A DNA stretch of 64,000 bases from Microbacterium atlanticum (GTDB lineage Bacteria > Actinomycetota > Actinomycetes > Actinomycetales > Microbacteriaceae): the NCBI RefSeq assembly GCF_015277815.1, contig NZ_CP063813.1:2232001-2296000 (forward strand). The letters are read 5' to 3'. Both the position numbers and the translations under genes were made by a program. This document shows, one piece after another, positions 25,650-34,565 of the stretch. The notes below the pieces were generated by a model. That model was not told the origin of the DNA and made no database searches. It saw only the letters and a program-made list of their open reading frames with translations. How positions within the stretch are numbered: the stretch's first letter is position 1; every line of letters begins with the position of its first letter.

Positions 25650-27223
25650 CAGACCGTCTGCTCGACGCGGGGGAACAGCGGCGCGAGGCCGTTCACCGAG
25701 GTGCCCGGCTTCAGCAGGCCCCACGTGCCGGCCTCCCGGATCGGCTGGTCCTGCAGTCGGCCCAGCGTCTCCGCGGCGCCGAGCGCGATCCACAGCTTCT
25801 CGGTCGACGCCGGCATCACCGGCGACAGCAGCACCGCGAGCGCGCGCAGGCCGTCGGCGGCGGTGTAGAGCACCGTCCCCAGCCGCTCGCGCTGCGTCTC
25901 GTCCTTCGCGAGCGCCCACGGCTCGTTCTCGGTGATGTAGAGGTTCAGCGCGTCGACGATCGTCCACACCGACGAGATGGCCTCGTCGATGCGGAAGCGC
26001 TCGATCGCGGCGTCGGCGGCGGTCGCGGCATCCGCCACCGTCCGCTGGATCTGCAGGTCGGCGTCGGTGTAGGCGGCGGGCGGGGGCACGATGCCCTCGA
26101 AGTAGCGCTCGACCATCGCGGTCGTCCGCGAGGCGAGGTTGCCGAAGCCGTTGGCGAGCTCGGCCTGGTAGCGGGCCGAGAGGTCCTCCCACGAGAACGA
26201 GCCGTCCTGGCCGAACGCGATCGCCGAGAGGAAGTAGAAGCGGTACGCGTCGGAGCCGAAGACGTCGGTGATCTCGGTGGGCGCGATGCCGGTGAGCTTG
26301 GACTTGGACATCTTCTCGCCGCCGACGAGCAGCCAGCCGTGCGCGAACACGCCCTTGGGCACGTCGACGCCCGCGGCCATCAGCATGGCCGGCCAGATCA
26401 CCGCGTGGAAGCGCAGGATGTCCTTGCCGACCACGTGGTACGCCGGCCAGCGGCGCGCGAACTGCTCGGGGTCGGAGCCGTAGCCCACCGCGGTGGCGTA
26501 GTTGAGCAGCGCGTCCACCCACACGTAGATGACGTGCGACTCGTCCCACGGCAGCGGGATGCCCCAGTCGAACGCCGAGCGCGAGATCGACAGGTCCTTC
26601 AGCCCCGACCGCACGAACGAGACCACCTCGTTGCGGGCGCTCTCGGGCTGCACGAAGTCGGACTGGTACAGCTCGAGCAGGCGGTCCTGGAACTCGCTGA
26701 GCTTGAAGAAGTAGTTCTTCTCCTGCAGGAGCTCCAGCGGCTTGGAGTGGATCGCGCACACCTTGAGGCCCTCGAACGGGCCGGTGCCGTCGACGATCTC
26801 GGACTCCGGCTTGAACTCCTCGCAGCCGACGCAGTACAGCGCCTCGTACTCGCCGGCGTAGATGTAGCCGCGGTCGTAGATGGCCTGCACGAAGGCCTTG
26901 ACGCGCTCCTCGTGGCGCTCCTGCGTGGTGCGGATGAAGTCGTCATTGGCGACGTCGAGCGTCTGCAGCAGCGGAAACCACGACTCGGTCACGAGCTTGT
27001 CGACCCACTGCTGCGGCGTGACGCCGTTCGCGCTGGCCGCGCGGAGCATCTTCTGGCCGTGCTCGTCGGTGCCCGTCAGCATCCAGGTGTCGTCGCCCGC
27101 CTGGCGGTGCCAGCGGGCAAGGGTGTCGACCGCCACGGTGGTGTAGCCGTGGCCGATGTGCGGCACGTCGCTCGGGTAGTAGATCGGCGTCGTGATGTAG
27201 AAGGACTGGCGGCCGGAAGTCAC
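25649..27223 (-). CDS. metG: Methionyl-tRNA synthetase
   Basis: A class I synthetase of 524 residues. HIGH-type motif is HIGHGYTT (near 22-29), the KMSKS motif is EKMSKSKLT, and the Zn-knuckle insertion carries CVGC and CAIH. No C-terminal EMAP/tRNA-binding domain follows the anticodon-binding helices, as in other actinobacterial enzymes of this length. Start is GTG at 27223, 6 nt after TAGACT (minus strand 27235-27230), so the mRNA is probably leaderless. Head of the metG-tatD pair. Confidence 0.96.
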   Translation of the reverse strand: MTSGRQSFYITTPIYYPSDVPHIGHGYTTVAVDTLARWHRQAGDDTWMLTGTDEHGQKMLRAASANGVTPQQWVDKLVTESWFPLLQTLDVANDDFIRTTQERHEERVKAFVQAIYDRGYIYAGEYEALYCVGCEEFKPESEIVDGTGPFEGLKVCAIHSKPLELLQEKNYFFKLSEFQDRLLELYQSDFVQPESARNEVVSFVRSGLKDLSISRSAFDWGIPLPWDESHVIYVWVDALLNYATAVGYGSDPEQFARRWPAYHVVGKDILRFHAVIWPAMLMAAGVDVPKGVFAHGWLLVGGEKMSKSKLTGIAPTEITDVFGSDAYRFYFLSAIAFGQDGSFSWEDLSARYQAELANGFGNLASRTTAMVERYFEGIVPPPAAYTDADLQIQRTVADAATAADAAIERFRIDEAISSVWTIVDALNLYITENEPWALAKDETQRERLGTVLYTAADGLRALAVLLSPVMPASTEKLWIALGAAETLGRLQDQPIREAGTWGLLKPGTSVNGLAPLFPRVEQTV

Positions 27224-27229
27224 CAGGAG

Positions 27230-27235
27230 AGTCTA
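27230..27235 (-). promoter_or_regulatory. -10 box (TAGACT) for metG-tatD, leaderless type
   Basis: TAGACT on the minus strand lies 6 nt upstream of the metG GTG at 27223. Confidence 0.6.
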
Positions 27236-27344
27236 GTTCGAGCGGATGCCGCGCCCGCCGTCGTGACAAGGCGGCGTCGTGGGCCGCCCGCAGCGGGGGC
27301 ACTCGTAACACGCACGCGCCGCGCGCCCTCCGCGCATCCGCGGG

Positions 27345-28361
27345 TCAGGCGCTCTCGCGCACGATGAGCGTCGTCGGCAGGGTGATCGGCCCAGGCGCCC
27401 CGCCGGCGATGACGTCGAGGAGCAGCGAGACCATCTCGTTGCTCAGGCGCTCCCACGGCTGGCGCATGGTGGTCAGCGGCGGCATGTGCGTGGCGGCGAG
27501 CCCCGAGTCGTCGAAGCCGGCGACCGCGATGTCATCGGGCACGCGCAGTCCCGCCGCGCGCAGGACCGTCACGGCGCCTGCCGCCATGCGGTCGCTGGCC
27601 GCGAACACGGCGTCGATGTCGCGCGTGCGCTCGAGGAGCCGGGACATGGCGGCGGCTCCGGAGTCCTGGCTGTAGTCACCCTCTTCGACCAGGGTGGGAT
27701 CGAAGTCCTCACCCATCTCCTGTTCGAACCCCACGAGCCGGAAGCGTCCGCCGGGGGTGTCGTGGGGGCCGGCGATCATCGCGATGCGGCGATGCCCGCG
27801 CCCTCGCAGGTAGCGGGTCATCTCGCGAGCCGAGCCGATCTCGTCGACCGAGACGGTGGGCACCTGCGCCTCGTGGCCCAGCGGGATGCCGCAGCACACG
27901 GTGGGCACGCCGGCCTCGAGCAGCTCCTCGACGAGCGGGTCGGCCTCGTGCGACGAGATGAGCAGCACGCCGTCGACGTGACCGGCGCTGACGAAGTGGG
28001 CGACGTTGGCCCGCTCGGCGGGCGTGCCGGCGACGAGGAGGACGAGGGTCATCGACCGCTGCGCCAGCGCCTCGGCCGCGCCGCGCAGCAGGAGCGCGAA
28101 CGTCGGGTCGTCGAACAGCAGGTGCTGCGGCTCGGTGAGCAGGAACGCCAGCGAGCCGGCGCGTCCGGTCGCGAGGCTGCGCGCGGCGTGATTGGCGGTG
28201 TAGCCCGTGCGGCGGATGGCCTCCTCGACCGCGGCGCGCGCGTCGGGCGAGACCCAATGACCTCCGTTGATGACGCGCGACACCGTGCCCCGCGACACGC
28301 CCGCCGCCGCGGCCACATCCCGGATCGTCGGCTTGCGCCGCACGGTCGTCGACTCCCCCAC
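27345..28361 (-). CDS. ganR: LacI-family repressor of the galactan locus
   Basis: A repressor of 338 residues. The HTH is at the N-terminus (PTIRDVAAAAGVSRGTVSRVINGG), followed by a hinge helix (ANHAARSLATGR) and a periplasmic-binding-protein-like sensor domain for a sugar. The chosen GTG at 28361 is 8 nt after TAGAGT and starts just before the HTH; another GTG six codons later is possible. It is divergent from the GH42 gene with two matching palindromes between them, so it most likely represses both promoters until a galactan-derived saccharide binds. The symbol is by analogy with Bacillus ganR. Confidence 0.88.
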   Translation of the reverse strand: MGESTTVRRKPTIRDVAAAAGVSRGTVSRVINGGHWVSPDARAAVEEAIRRTGYTANHAARSLATGRAGSLAFLLTEPQHLLFDDPTFALLLRGAAEALAQRSMTLVLLVAGTPAERANVAHFVSAGHVDGVLLISSHEADPLVEELLEAGVPTVCCGIPLGHEAQVPTVSVDEIGSAREMTRYLRGRGHRRIAMIAGPHDTPGGRFRLVGFEQEMGEDFDPTLVEEGDYSQDSGAAAMSRLLERTRDIDAVFAASDRMAAGAVTVLRAAGLRVPDDIAVAGFDDSGLAATHMPPLTTMRQPWERLSNEMVSLLLDVIAGGAPGPITLPTTLIVRESA

Positions 28362-28416
28362 GACGAGCGACTCTACTCCCGTCGGGAGGCTTCGCCGGTG
28401 CCGACACGAAGAGAAC

Positions 28417-28432
28417 CTGTGACCGGTCACAG
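28417..28432. promoter_or_regulatory. LacI-type operator 1, perfect palindrome
   Basis: CTGTGACCGGTCACAG is a perfect 16-bp palindrome with the central CG usual for LacI-family operators. It lies 56 nt upstream of the repressor start. Confidence 0.8.
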
Positions 28433-28485
28433 TTCGGTAACGGTTGCGGGCGCACCCCTGCCGCACGACGTCGGCGCGGGTAAGA

Positions 28486-28501
28486 CTGTGACCGGTCCCA
28501 G
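28486..28501. promoter_or_regulatory. LacI-type operator 2
   Basis: CTGTGACCGGTCCCAG differs from operator 1 at one base. It begins 69 bp from operator 1 and lies 51 nt upstream of the GH42 start codon. The pair would allow cooperative binding or DNA looping over both divergent promoters. Confidence 0.75.
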
Positions 28502-28552
28502 TCGGCACAGCCGCGTGACCGCCGATTCCACACCTGACCCGATGGAGCGTCC

Positions 28553-30589
28553 ATGACCTCGCCCGACCGCTGGCCCGAGATCCGGGGCATCGCCTACGGC
28601 GGCGATTACACCCCCGAGCAGTGGCCGAGAGAGGTGTGGCGCGAGGACGCCGCCCTCATGCGCGAGGCCGGGGTAAACCTCGTCAGCGTCGGGATCTTCG
28701 CGTGGGCCCTCATCGAGACGAGCGAGGGCGTCTTCGACTTCGGGTGGCTCGACGAGCTGCTGGACCTGCTGCACGAGAACGGCATCTCCGTCGATCTGGG
28801 AACCCCCACCGCGTCGCCGCCGGCGTGGTTCTTCGCCGAGCACCCCGACGCGCGGGTCGTCTCCCGCGACGGCGTCACGATGGGGTTCGGCGCGCGCGGC
28901 ATGGCCTCGCACGCCTCACCCGCGTACCTGGCGGCGATCGTCCGCATCGCGTCGGCCCTGGCAGAGCGCTACGGCTCGCACCCCGCGGTCGTGATGTGGC
29001 ACGTCCACAACGAGTACGGCGTCCCGGTCGGCGAGGACTACTCCGCCCAGTCGGTGCGCGCGTTCCGCGAGTGGCTGCGTGAGAGGTACGGCTCGCTCGA
29101 CGCGCTCAACGCGGCGTGGGGCACGGCCTTCTGGGGCCAGCGCTACGGCGAGTGGGAGCACGTCGGCGCCCCCGCCGCGGCACCGTCGGTGGTCAATCCG
29201 GCGCAGCGCCTGGACTTCGCGCGGTTCACCGACCACCAGCTGCGCGCGTGCTTCATCGCCGAGCGCGACGCCATCCGGGCGCACGCCTCGCAGCCGGTCA
29301 CCACCAACTTCATGGCCAACCAGAGCTGGACCACCGACATGTGGGCGTGGGCGCGCGAGGTCGACATCGTCTCGGACGACCACTACCTGTGGGCAGCCGA
29401 TCCCGAGGGCGAGATCGGCCTCGCGATCGCCGCCGACCTCTCCCGCTCGGTCGGCGGCGGAAAGCCGTGGATCCTCATGGAGCACTCGACATCTGCGGTC
29501 AACTGGCAGCCCCGCAACGTCGCCAAGCGCCCCGGAGAGATGGCGCGCAACTCGCTCAGCCACCTCGCGCGCGGGGCCGACGCGATCCTCTTCTTCCAGT
29601 GGCGCGCCTCCCGCTCGGGGGCCGAGAAGTTCCACTCGGCGATGATCCCGCACGCCGGCACGTCGTCGCGGGTGTGGCGGGAGGTCGTTGGACTCGGCGA
29701 CGCGCTCGGACGCCTCGACGAGGTCCGCGGCTCCCGCGTGGACGCCGACGTCGCGATCCTGTGGGACTTCGAGTCGTTCTGGGCGCAGGACCTCGAATGG
29801 CGCCCGTCGGTCGACGTCTCCCACGCCGAGCGGGTCCGCGCCTTCTACGAGCGGCTGTGGCGCGACGGCATCACGGTCGACTTCGCACTGCCCGGCCACG
29901 ACCTGTCGCGCTACAAGCTCGTGGTCGCCCCGGCGCAGTACCTGCTCGGCGCAGCCGACGCCGCGAACCTCACGCGGTACGTCGAGGCGGGCGGGACCCT
30001 CGTCGTCTCGTTCTTCTCGGCGATCGTCGACGAGAACGACGCGGTCCACCCCGGCGGCTTCGCGGCCCCGCTGCGTGACGCTCTCGGGCTGGTCGTCGAG
30101 GAGTTCCTGCCGCTGCGAGAGGACGCGCGGCACGCCGTGCAGTGGTCGGGGGCGGCATCGGCCACGACCCTCTCCGCCGACGCGTGGCAGGAGGATCTCG
30201 TCATCGCCTCCGCCGAGGTCAAGGGGACCTACGTCGACGGACCCGGCGCCGGCAAGCCCGCCATCACCCGCAACGCGCACGGAGCGGGACACGGCTGGTA
30301 CATCAGCACGCGACTGGACGCCGCCGGCCTGCGCACGGTGATGACCGACGTCTACGCCGACGCGGGGGTCGCCCCCGCGGCGCACCCGGAAGGACTGGAG
30401 GTCGTCGTCCGGCGCGGCCACGCCGCCGACTTCGCGGTCGCCATCAACCATCGCGACGAGCCCGCCGCGTTCGCCGCCACGGGCGTCGAGCTGCTCAGCG
30501 AGGCCGCCGTCGACGGCGAGCTCGTCGTGCCGGCCGGAGGGGTCGCGGTCGTCCGCACCGACCGTGCCGGCACGGCCGCATCGTCCTGA
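28553..30589 (+). CDS. ganA: Beta-galactosidase, GH42
   Basis: A 678-residue cytoplasmic glycoside hydrolase. The TIM barrel carries acid/base Glu154 in HVHNEYG and nucleophile Glu310 in WILMEHSTSAVNW; a trimerisation domain (about 400-600) and a small C-terminal beta domain follow, as in GH42 enzymes. It would cleave galactose from beta-1,4-galacto-oligosaccharides once imported. First gene of the plus-strand operon with ganS, ganP, ganQ and the secreted galactanase. No signal peptide. The operators upstream indicate induction by the substrate through the LacI-type repressor. Confidence 0.94.
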   Translation: MTSPDRWPEIRGIAYGGDYTPEQWPREVWREDAALMREAGVNLVSVGIFAWALIETSEGVFDFGWLDELLDLLHENGISVDLGTPTASPPAWFFAEHPDARVVSRDGVTMGFGARGMASHASPAYLAAIVRIASALAERYGSHPAVVMWHVHNEYGVPVGEDYSAQSVRAFREWLRERYGSLDALNAAWGTAFWGQRYGEWEHVGAPAAAPSVVNPAQRLDFARFTDHQLRACFIAERDAIRAHASQPVTTNFMANQSWTTDMWAWAREVDIVSDDHYLWAADPEGEIGLAIAADLSRSVGGGKPWILMEHSTSAVNWQPRNVAKRPGEMARNSLSHLARGADAILFFQWRASRSGAEKFHSAMIPHAGTSSRVWREVVGLGDALGRLDEVRGSRVDADVAILWDFESFWAQDLEWRPSVDVSHAERVRAFYERLWRDGITVDFALPGHDLSRYKLVVAPAQYLLGAADAANLTRYVEAGGTLVVSFFSAIVDENDAVHPGGFAAPLRDALGLVVEEFLPLREDARHAVQWSGAASATTLSADAWQEDLVIASAEVKGTYVDGPGAGKPAITRNAHGAGHGWYISTRLDAAGLRTVMTDVYADAGVAPAAHPEGLEVVVRRGHAADFAVAINHRDEPAAFAATGVELLSEAAVDGELVVPAGGVAVVRTDRAGTAASS

Positions 30590-30624
30590 CCCTGCAAGAT
30601 CCATCCACCACCGAAAGGGAAACC

Positions 30625-31854
30625 ATGCGAAAGCAGATCGCACTCGGAGCGCTGGCGCTCACGGCAGCGGTCGTCCTCGCCGGCTGCGCCGGCGGCGGCT
30701 CGTCCGACGACGGCGATGAGGCCGAAGGCAGCGGCGCCGAGCTCGTCATCTGGACCGACGAGGAGCGCGAGCAGGCCATCTCCGACGCCGCAGCGGCGTT
30801 CGAAGAGGAGACCGGCGCGACGGTCACGCTCGTGCAGAAGAACTTCGAGGACCTGCGCAACGACTTCATCGCCCAGGTGCCGACAGGCGAGGGCCCCGAC
30901 ATCACCGTCGGCGCACACGACTGGCTGGGGGCGCTCGTCGCCGCCGGCGTGGTCGACACCATCGACCTCGGCGACAAGGCGTCGGAGTTCGAGCCCGTCG
31001 CCCTCGAGGCGATGACCTACGACGGCCAGCTCTACGCCCTCCCCTATTCGCTCGAGACCATCGCGCTCGTGCAGAACGCCGACCTCGTCGGCGAGGAGGC
31101 GCCGGCGACGTGGGATGACATGATCCAGCGCGGCCTGGCCTCCGGCGCCGAGCGTCCCTTCGTCATCAACACCAACGGCGAGACCGGCGACGGCTACACC
31201 ATGTACGGGTTCCAGACCTCCTTCGGCGCCCCGGTGTTCGTCCAGGACGACTCCGGCTCGTACACGACCGAGGTCGGGATGGGCGGTCCCGCGGGCGAGG
31301 CGTTCGCAACCTGGCTGGGCGCCAACGGCTCGGCCGGCACCGGCTACATCTCGACGACCGTGGACTACGACATCAACAACGAGCTGTTCAACACGGGCAA
31401 GGCTCCCTACACGATCCAGGGCCCCTGGGCGATCAGCGCCTACACCGACGTCGAGAACATCACGGTGAACCCGATCCCGTCGGCGGGCGGCCAGACGGCC
31501 GCGCCGTTCGTGGGCGTGCAGGGCTTCTACCTGAGCTCGCAGTCCGAGAACGCGCTGCTCGCGCAGGAGTTCCTGGTGAACCACCTCGGCACCGAGGAGG
31601 CCCAGCGCGCGCTCTACGAGGCCGACCCGCGCATCCCGGCCTGGTCGACCCTCGCCGCCGAGGTCGCCTCCGACCCGATCATCGCCGGATTCCTCGCCTC
31701 GGCGCAGAACGGCGTGCCGATGCCGAGCATCCCCGAGATGGGCTCGGTGTGGGACCTCTGGAACGCCGCGCAGTCGCAGATCATCAACGGCGCCGACCCC
31801 GTCTCGACGTGGAACACCATGGTCGCCGACGTCCAGGCGGCGGTCGCGGGCTGA
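30625..31854 (+). CDS. ganS: Sugar-binding lipoprotein of an ABC importer (CUT1, MalE-like)
   Basis: A 409-residue extracellular solute-binding protein. Lipoprotein signal with lipobox VLAGC (Cys22), then a short acidic linker and a MalE-type fold (LVIWTDEEREQAISDAAAAFEEETG, YDGQLYALPYSLETIALVQN). The neighbouring GH42 and GH53 genes point to galacto-oligosaccharides as ligand. ATG follows GAAAGGGAAACC. A strong hairpin follows the gene at 31902-31939, which may keep its mRNA level above that of the permeases, as is common for binding proteins. Confidence 0.91.
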   Translation: MRKQIALGALALTAAVVLAGCAGGGSSDDGDEAEGSGAELVIWTDEEREQAISDAAAAFEEETGATVTLVQKNFEDLRNDFIAQVPTGEGPDITVGAHDWLGALVAAGVVDTIDLGDKASEFEPVALEAMTYDGQLYALPYSLETIALVQNADLVGEEAPATWDDMIQRGLASGAERPFVINTNGETGDGYTMYGFQTSFGAPVFVQDDSGSYTTEVGMGGPAGEAFATWLGANGSAGTGYISTTVDYDINNELFNTGKAPYTIQGPWAISAYTDVENITVNPIPSAGGQTAAPFVGVQGFYLSSQSENALLAQEFLVNHLGTEEAQRALYEADPRIPAWSTLAAEVASDPIIAGFLASAQNGVPMPSIPEMGSVWDLWNAAQSQIINGADPVSTWNTMVADVQAAVAG

Positions 31855-31901
31855 GCCCGGCCGCCTGACGACGAGGCCGCGGGCGATCGCGGCCGACAGA
31901 C

Positions 31902-31939
31902 TCCGGGAGGCGGGTGAGTGCCTCTCCCCGCCTCCCGGA
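31902..31939 (+). other. Intercistronic hairpin after ganS
   Basis: A perfect 13-bp stem (TCCGGGAGGCGGG with CCCGCCTCCCGGA) around a 12-nt loop, in the 142-nt gap between the binding-protein and permease genes. No T tract follows, so it is more likely an RNA-stabilising or attenuating element than a full terminator. Confidence 0.7.
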
Positions 31940-31996
31940 CCCCAACCCCGCTCCGCGCACAGGCCGCCGGAGCACATCCCGCGACAGGAGCCGACG

Positions 31997-33610
31997 GTGG
32001 ACGCACCCCCTCAGACGACGACGGCCGCCGCGCCGCGACCGAGCGAGCCGCACGGCCGTCGCTGGCGCGGCCCCGGCTGGGGCTTCCTGGCGAAGCTCGC
32101 CCTGATGGCGCTCGTCAACGCGTTCGGGGTCATGACCCTGCTGAGCGCCTTCCGCGCCGAGTCCTGGCTCGTCTTCTCGGCCACGCTCGTGCTGCTGCTG
32201 GCGGCCGACATCGTGTACTTCACCAAGCGCGCGCTGCCGCTGAAGTACCTGCTGCCGGGGCTGGTGTTCCTGCTGGTCTTCCAGATCTTCATCTTCGCCT
32301 ACACCGCCTACATCGCCTTCACCAACTACGGCACCGGTCACGCCGGCACACAGGAGCAGGCCGTCGAGGCGGCCCTGATCCAGGGCGAGCGTCGCGTCGA
32401 GGACTCCCCCACCTACCCGCTGTCGGTCGTCGAGCGTGTCGGTGAGCTCGGCTTCGCGATCGTCGACGAGGACGGCGACGTGCTCGTCGGCTCGGCGACG
32501 CAGCCGCTGGAAGACGCGCGGGACGCCGAGATCGGCAGCGCCGGAACCCCGGCCGAGGTGCCCGGCTGGGAGGTCGTCCCGCGGGCGACCGTCATCACCG
32601 ATACCGCCCTGCAGGAGCAGATCGCGAGCCTTCGCGTGCCCGTGTCGGAGGATCCGAACGACGGCTCGGTCCGCACGCGCGACGGCTCGTCGGGCGCCGT
32701 CTACGAGTCGACGCTGGTGTGGGATGCCGACGCCCAGACGATCACCGACACCACGACCGGCACGGTCTACAGCGCCACCGACAGCGGCTCGTTCGTCGCC
32801 GGGGACGGCTCGGCGCTCCCCGCCGGCTGGTTCGTGAACGTCGGATTCGAGAACTTCCTGCGGCTGTTCACCGATCCCGCGCTCGCCCAGACGCTCGCGA
32901 TGGTCACGGTGTGGACCTTCGTCTTCGCGACGCTCTCGGTCGTGCTGCCGTTCGCGCTGGGCCTGCTGCTCGCGCTCATCTACAACGACGCGCGCTTGAA
33001 GGGCCGGCGGTTCCTGCGGACGCTGTACATCCTCCCCTACGCCTTCCCCGCGTTCATGTCGGCGCTGCTGTTCCGCGGAATGTTCAACGCGGAGTTCGGC
33101 GTCATCAACGACCTGTTCTTCTTCGGCGCCGACATCAACTGGCTGGGCGATCCGTGGCTGGCCCGTGCCGCGGTGGTCTGGGTGAACCTGTGGCTCACCT
33201 ACCCGTACTACTTCCTGGTGTGCACCGGCGCGCTGCAGGCGCTCCCGCAGGACACGCTGGAGGCGGCATCGATCGACGGCGCCGGCCGCTCGCGCCAGCT
33301 GCGGTCGATCATCCTGCCGCTCGTGCTGGTGGCGACCGCCCCGCTGCTGATCTCGTCGTTCGCGTTCAGCTTCAACAACTTCACCGTGATCTACATGTTC
33401 AACAACGGCGGTCCGGCGATCCCCGGCGCGCCCTATGCGCTGGGCGCCACCGACATCCTGATCTCCGCCATCTACGACATCTCGGGGGTGTCCGGCGGCG
33501 CCGCCGACTACGGCCTCGCGAGCGCCCTGTCGATCCTCGTGTTCGCCGTCGTCGGGGGCATCTCGGCGATCGCCTTCCGCCAGACCCGCAAGCTCGAGGA
33601 GTTCCAGTGA
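31997..33610 (+). CDS. ganP: ABC sugar permease, MalF-like
   Basis: A 537-residue inner-membrane permease. Three hydrophobic helices (about 28-105), then a large extracytoplasmic domain (about 110-275) like the P2 loop of MalF, then the transport core of five or six helices. The ATPase-docking EAA loop is EAASIDGAGRSRQLRSIILPLV. Start is GTG, with GGAG 8 nt upstream. It pairs with the next permease and the ganS lipoprotein. No ATP-binding subunit is encoded in the locus, so a shared MsmX/MsiK-type ATPase from elsewhere is expected. Confidence 0.92.
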   Translation: MDAPPQTTTAAAPRPSEPHGRRWRGPGWGFLAKLALMALVNAFGVMTLLSAFRAESWLVFSATLVLLLAADIVYFTKRALPLKYLLPGLVFLLVFQIFIFAYTAYIAFTNYGTGHAGTQEQAVEAALIQGERRVEDSPTYPLSVVERVGELGFAIVDEDGDVLVGSATQPLEDARDAEIGSAGTPAEVPGWEVVPRATVITDTALQEQIASLRVPVSEDPNDGSVRTRDGSSGAVYESTLVWDADAQTITDTTTGTVYSATDSGSFVAGDGSALPAGWFVNVGFENFLRLFTDPALAQTLAMVTVWTFVFATLSVVLPFALGLLLALIYNDARLKGRRFLRTLYILPYAFPAFMSALLFRGMFNAEFGVINDLFFFGADINWLGDPWLARAAVVWVNLWLTYPYYFLVCTGALQALPQDTLEAASIDGAGRSRQLRSIILPLVLVATAPLLISSFAFSFNNFTVIYMFNNGGPAIPGAPYALGATDILISAIYDISGVSGGAADYGLASALSILVFAVVGGISAIAFRQTRKLEEFQ

Positions 33611-34524
33611 TGTCCACGACAACCGCTGCGCCCGCCGCCTCGACGACCGCGCGCGCCACGGGTGACCGCCGCTCCGCGCGCCGTCGCCGCTGGCTGCTCG
33701 AGGTCGGCTGGAAGTACCTGCTCGCCGTCGTCGTGATCTTCTACGCGGTGTTCCCGCTCGTGTACGTGCTGTCGGCATCCCTCAACCCGAACGGCACGCT
33801 CGCCGCCAGCAACGCCCTGTTCAGCGTGATCGACCTGTCGAACTACGCGGCCCTGGGCGAGACGCGGTTCTGGACGTGGGCGGGCAACACGCTGCTCATC
33901 GGCGGCATCGCCGCCGTGGGCGCCGTGCTCATGGGAGCCGCCGCCGCGTACGCCTTCTCGCGGTTCCGCTTCGCCGGCCGGCGCCCCGGCCTCACCGGCC
34001 TGCTCATCATCCAGATGTTCCCGCAGGCACTGGCCTTCGTGGCCATCTTCCTGATGCTGCTCGCGCTGGGCGAGGTCGTGCCCGCGCTGGGGCTCAACTC
34101 CAAGATCGCCCTCATCTGCGTGTACCTCGGCGGCGCGCTCGGCGTGAACACGTTCCTGATGTACGGCTTCTTCAACACCGTGCCGATCGAGATCGACGAG
34201 TCCGCGAAGATCGACGGCGCGACGCACGCGCAGATCTTCTGGCGGCTCATCATGCCGCTCGTGACGCCGATTCTCGCCGTGGTCGCGCTGCTGGCGTTCA
34301 TCGCCGCGTTCGGCGACTACATCATCGCCAAGATCGTGCTCGTCTCCGAGGAGAACTGGACCCTCGCGGTGGGCATGTACCAGTGGGTGTCCAACCAGCT
34401 CGCCTCCAACTGGGGGCTGTTCGCGGCCGGCGCCGTCATCGCGGCGGTCCCCGTGCTCGTCCTCTTCCTGTCGCTGCAGCGCTACATCGTCGGCGGCCTC
34501 ACCGCGGGGTCCGTCAAGGGCTGA
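33610..34524 (+). CDS. ganQ: ABC sugar permease, MalG-like
   Basis: A 304-residue permease with six helices and the EAA loop DESAKIDGATHAQIFWRLIMPLVTP. Its ATG shares a base with the stop of ganP (TGATG), so translation is coupled. C-terminal YIVGGLTAGSVKG is the characteristic end of MalG-type proteins, which contacts the ATPase. Forms the heterodimeric channel with GanP for galacto-oligosaccharide uptake. Confidence 0.93.
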   Translation: MSTTTAAPAASTTARATGDRRSARRRRWLLEVGWKYLLAVVVIFYAVFPLVYVLSASLNPNGTLAASNALFSVIDLSNYAALGETRFWTWAGNTLLIGGIAAVGAVLMGAAAAYAFSRFRFAGRRPGLTGLLIIQMFPQALAFVAIFLMLLALGEVVPALGLNSKIALICVYLGGALGVNTFLMYGFFNTVPIEIDESAKIDGATHAQIFWRLIMPLVTPILAVVALLAFIAAFGDYIIAKIVLVSEENWTLAVGMYQWVSNQLASNWGLFAAGAVIAAVPVLVLFLSLQRYIVGGLTAGSVKG

Positions 34525-34565
34525 CCCCTCCACCTGACACTGATCACCGTCGATCGGAGAATCGC

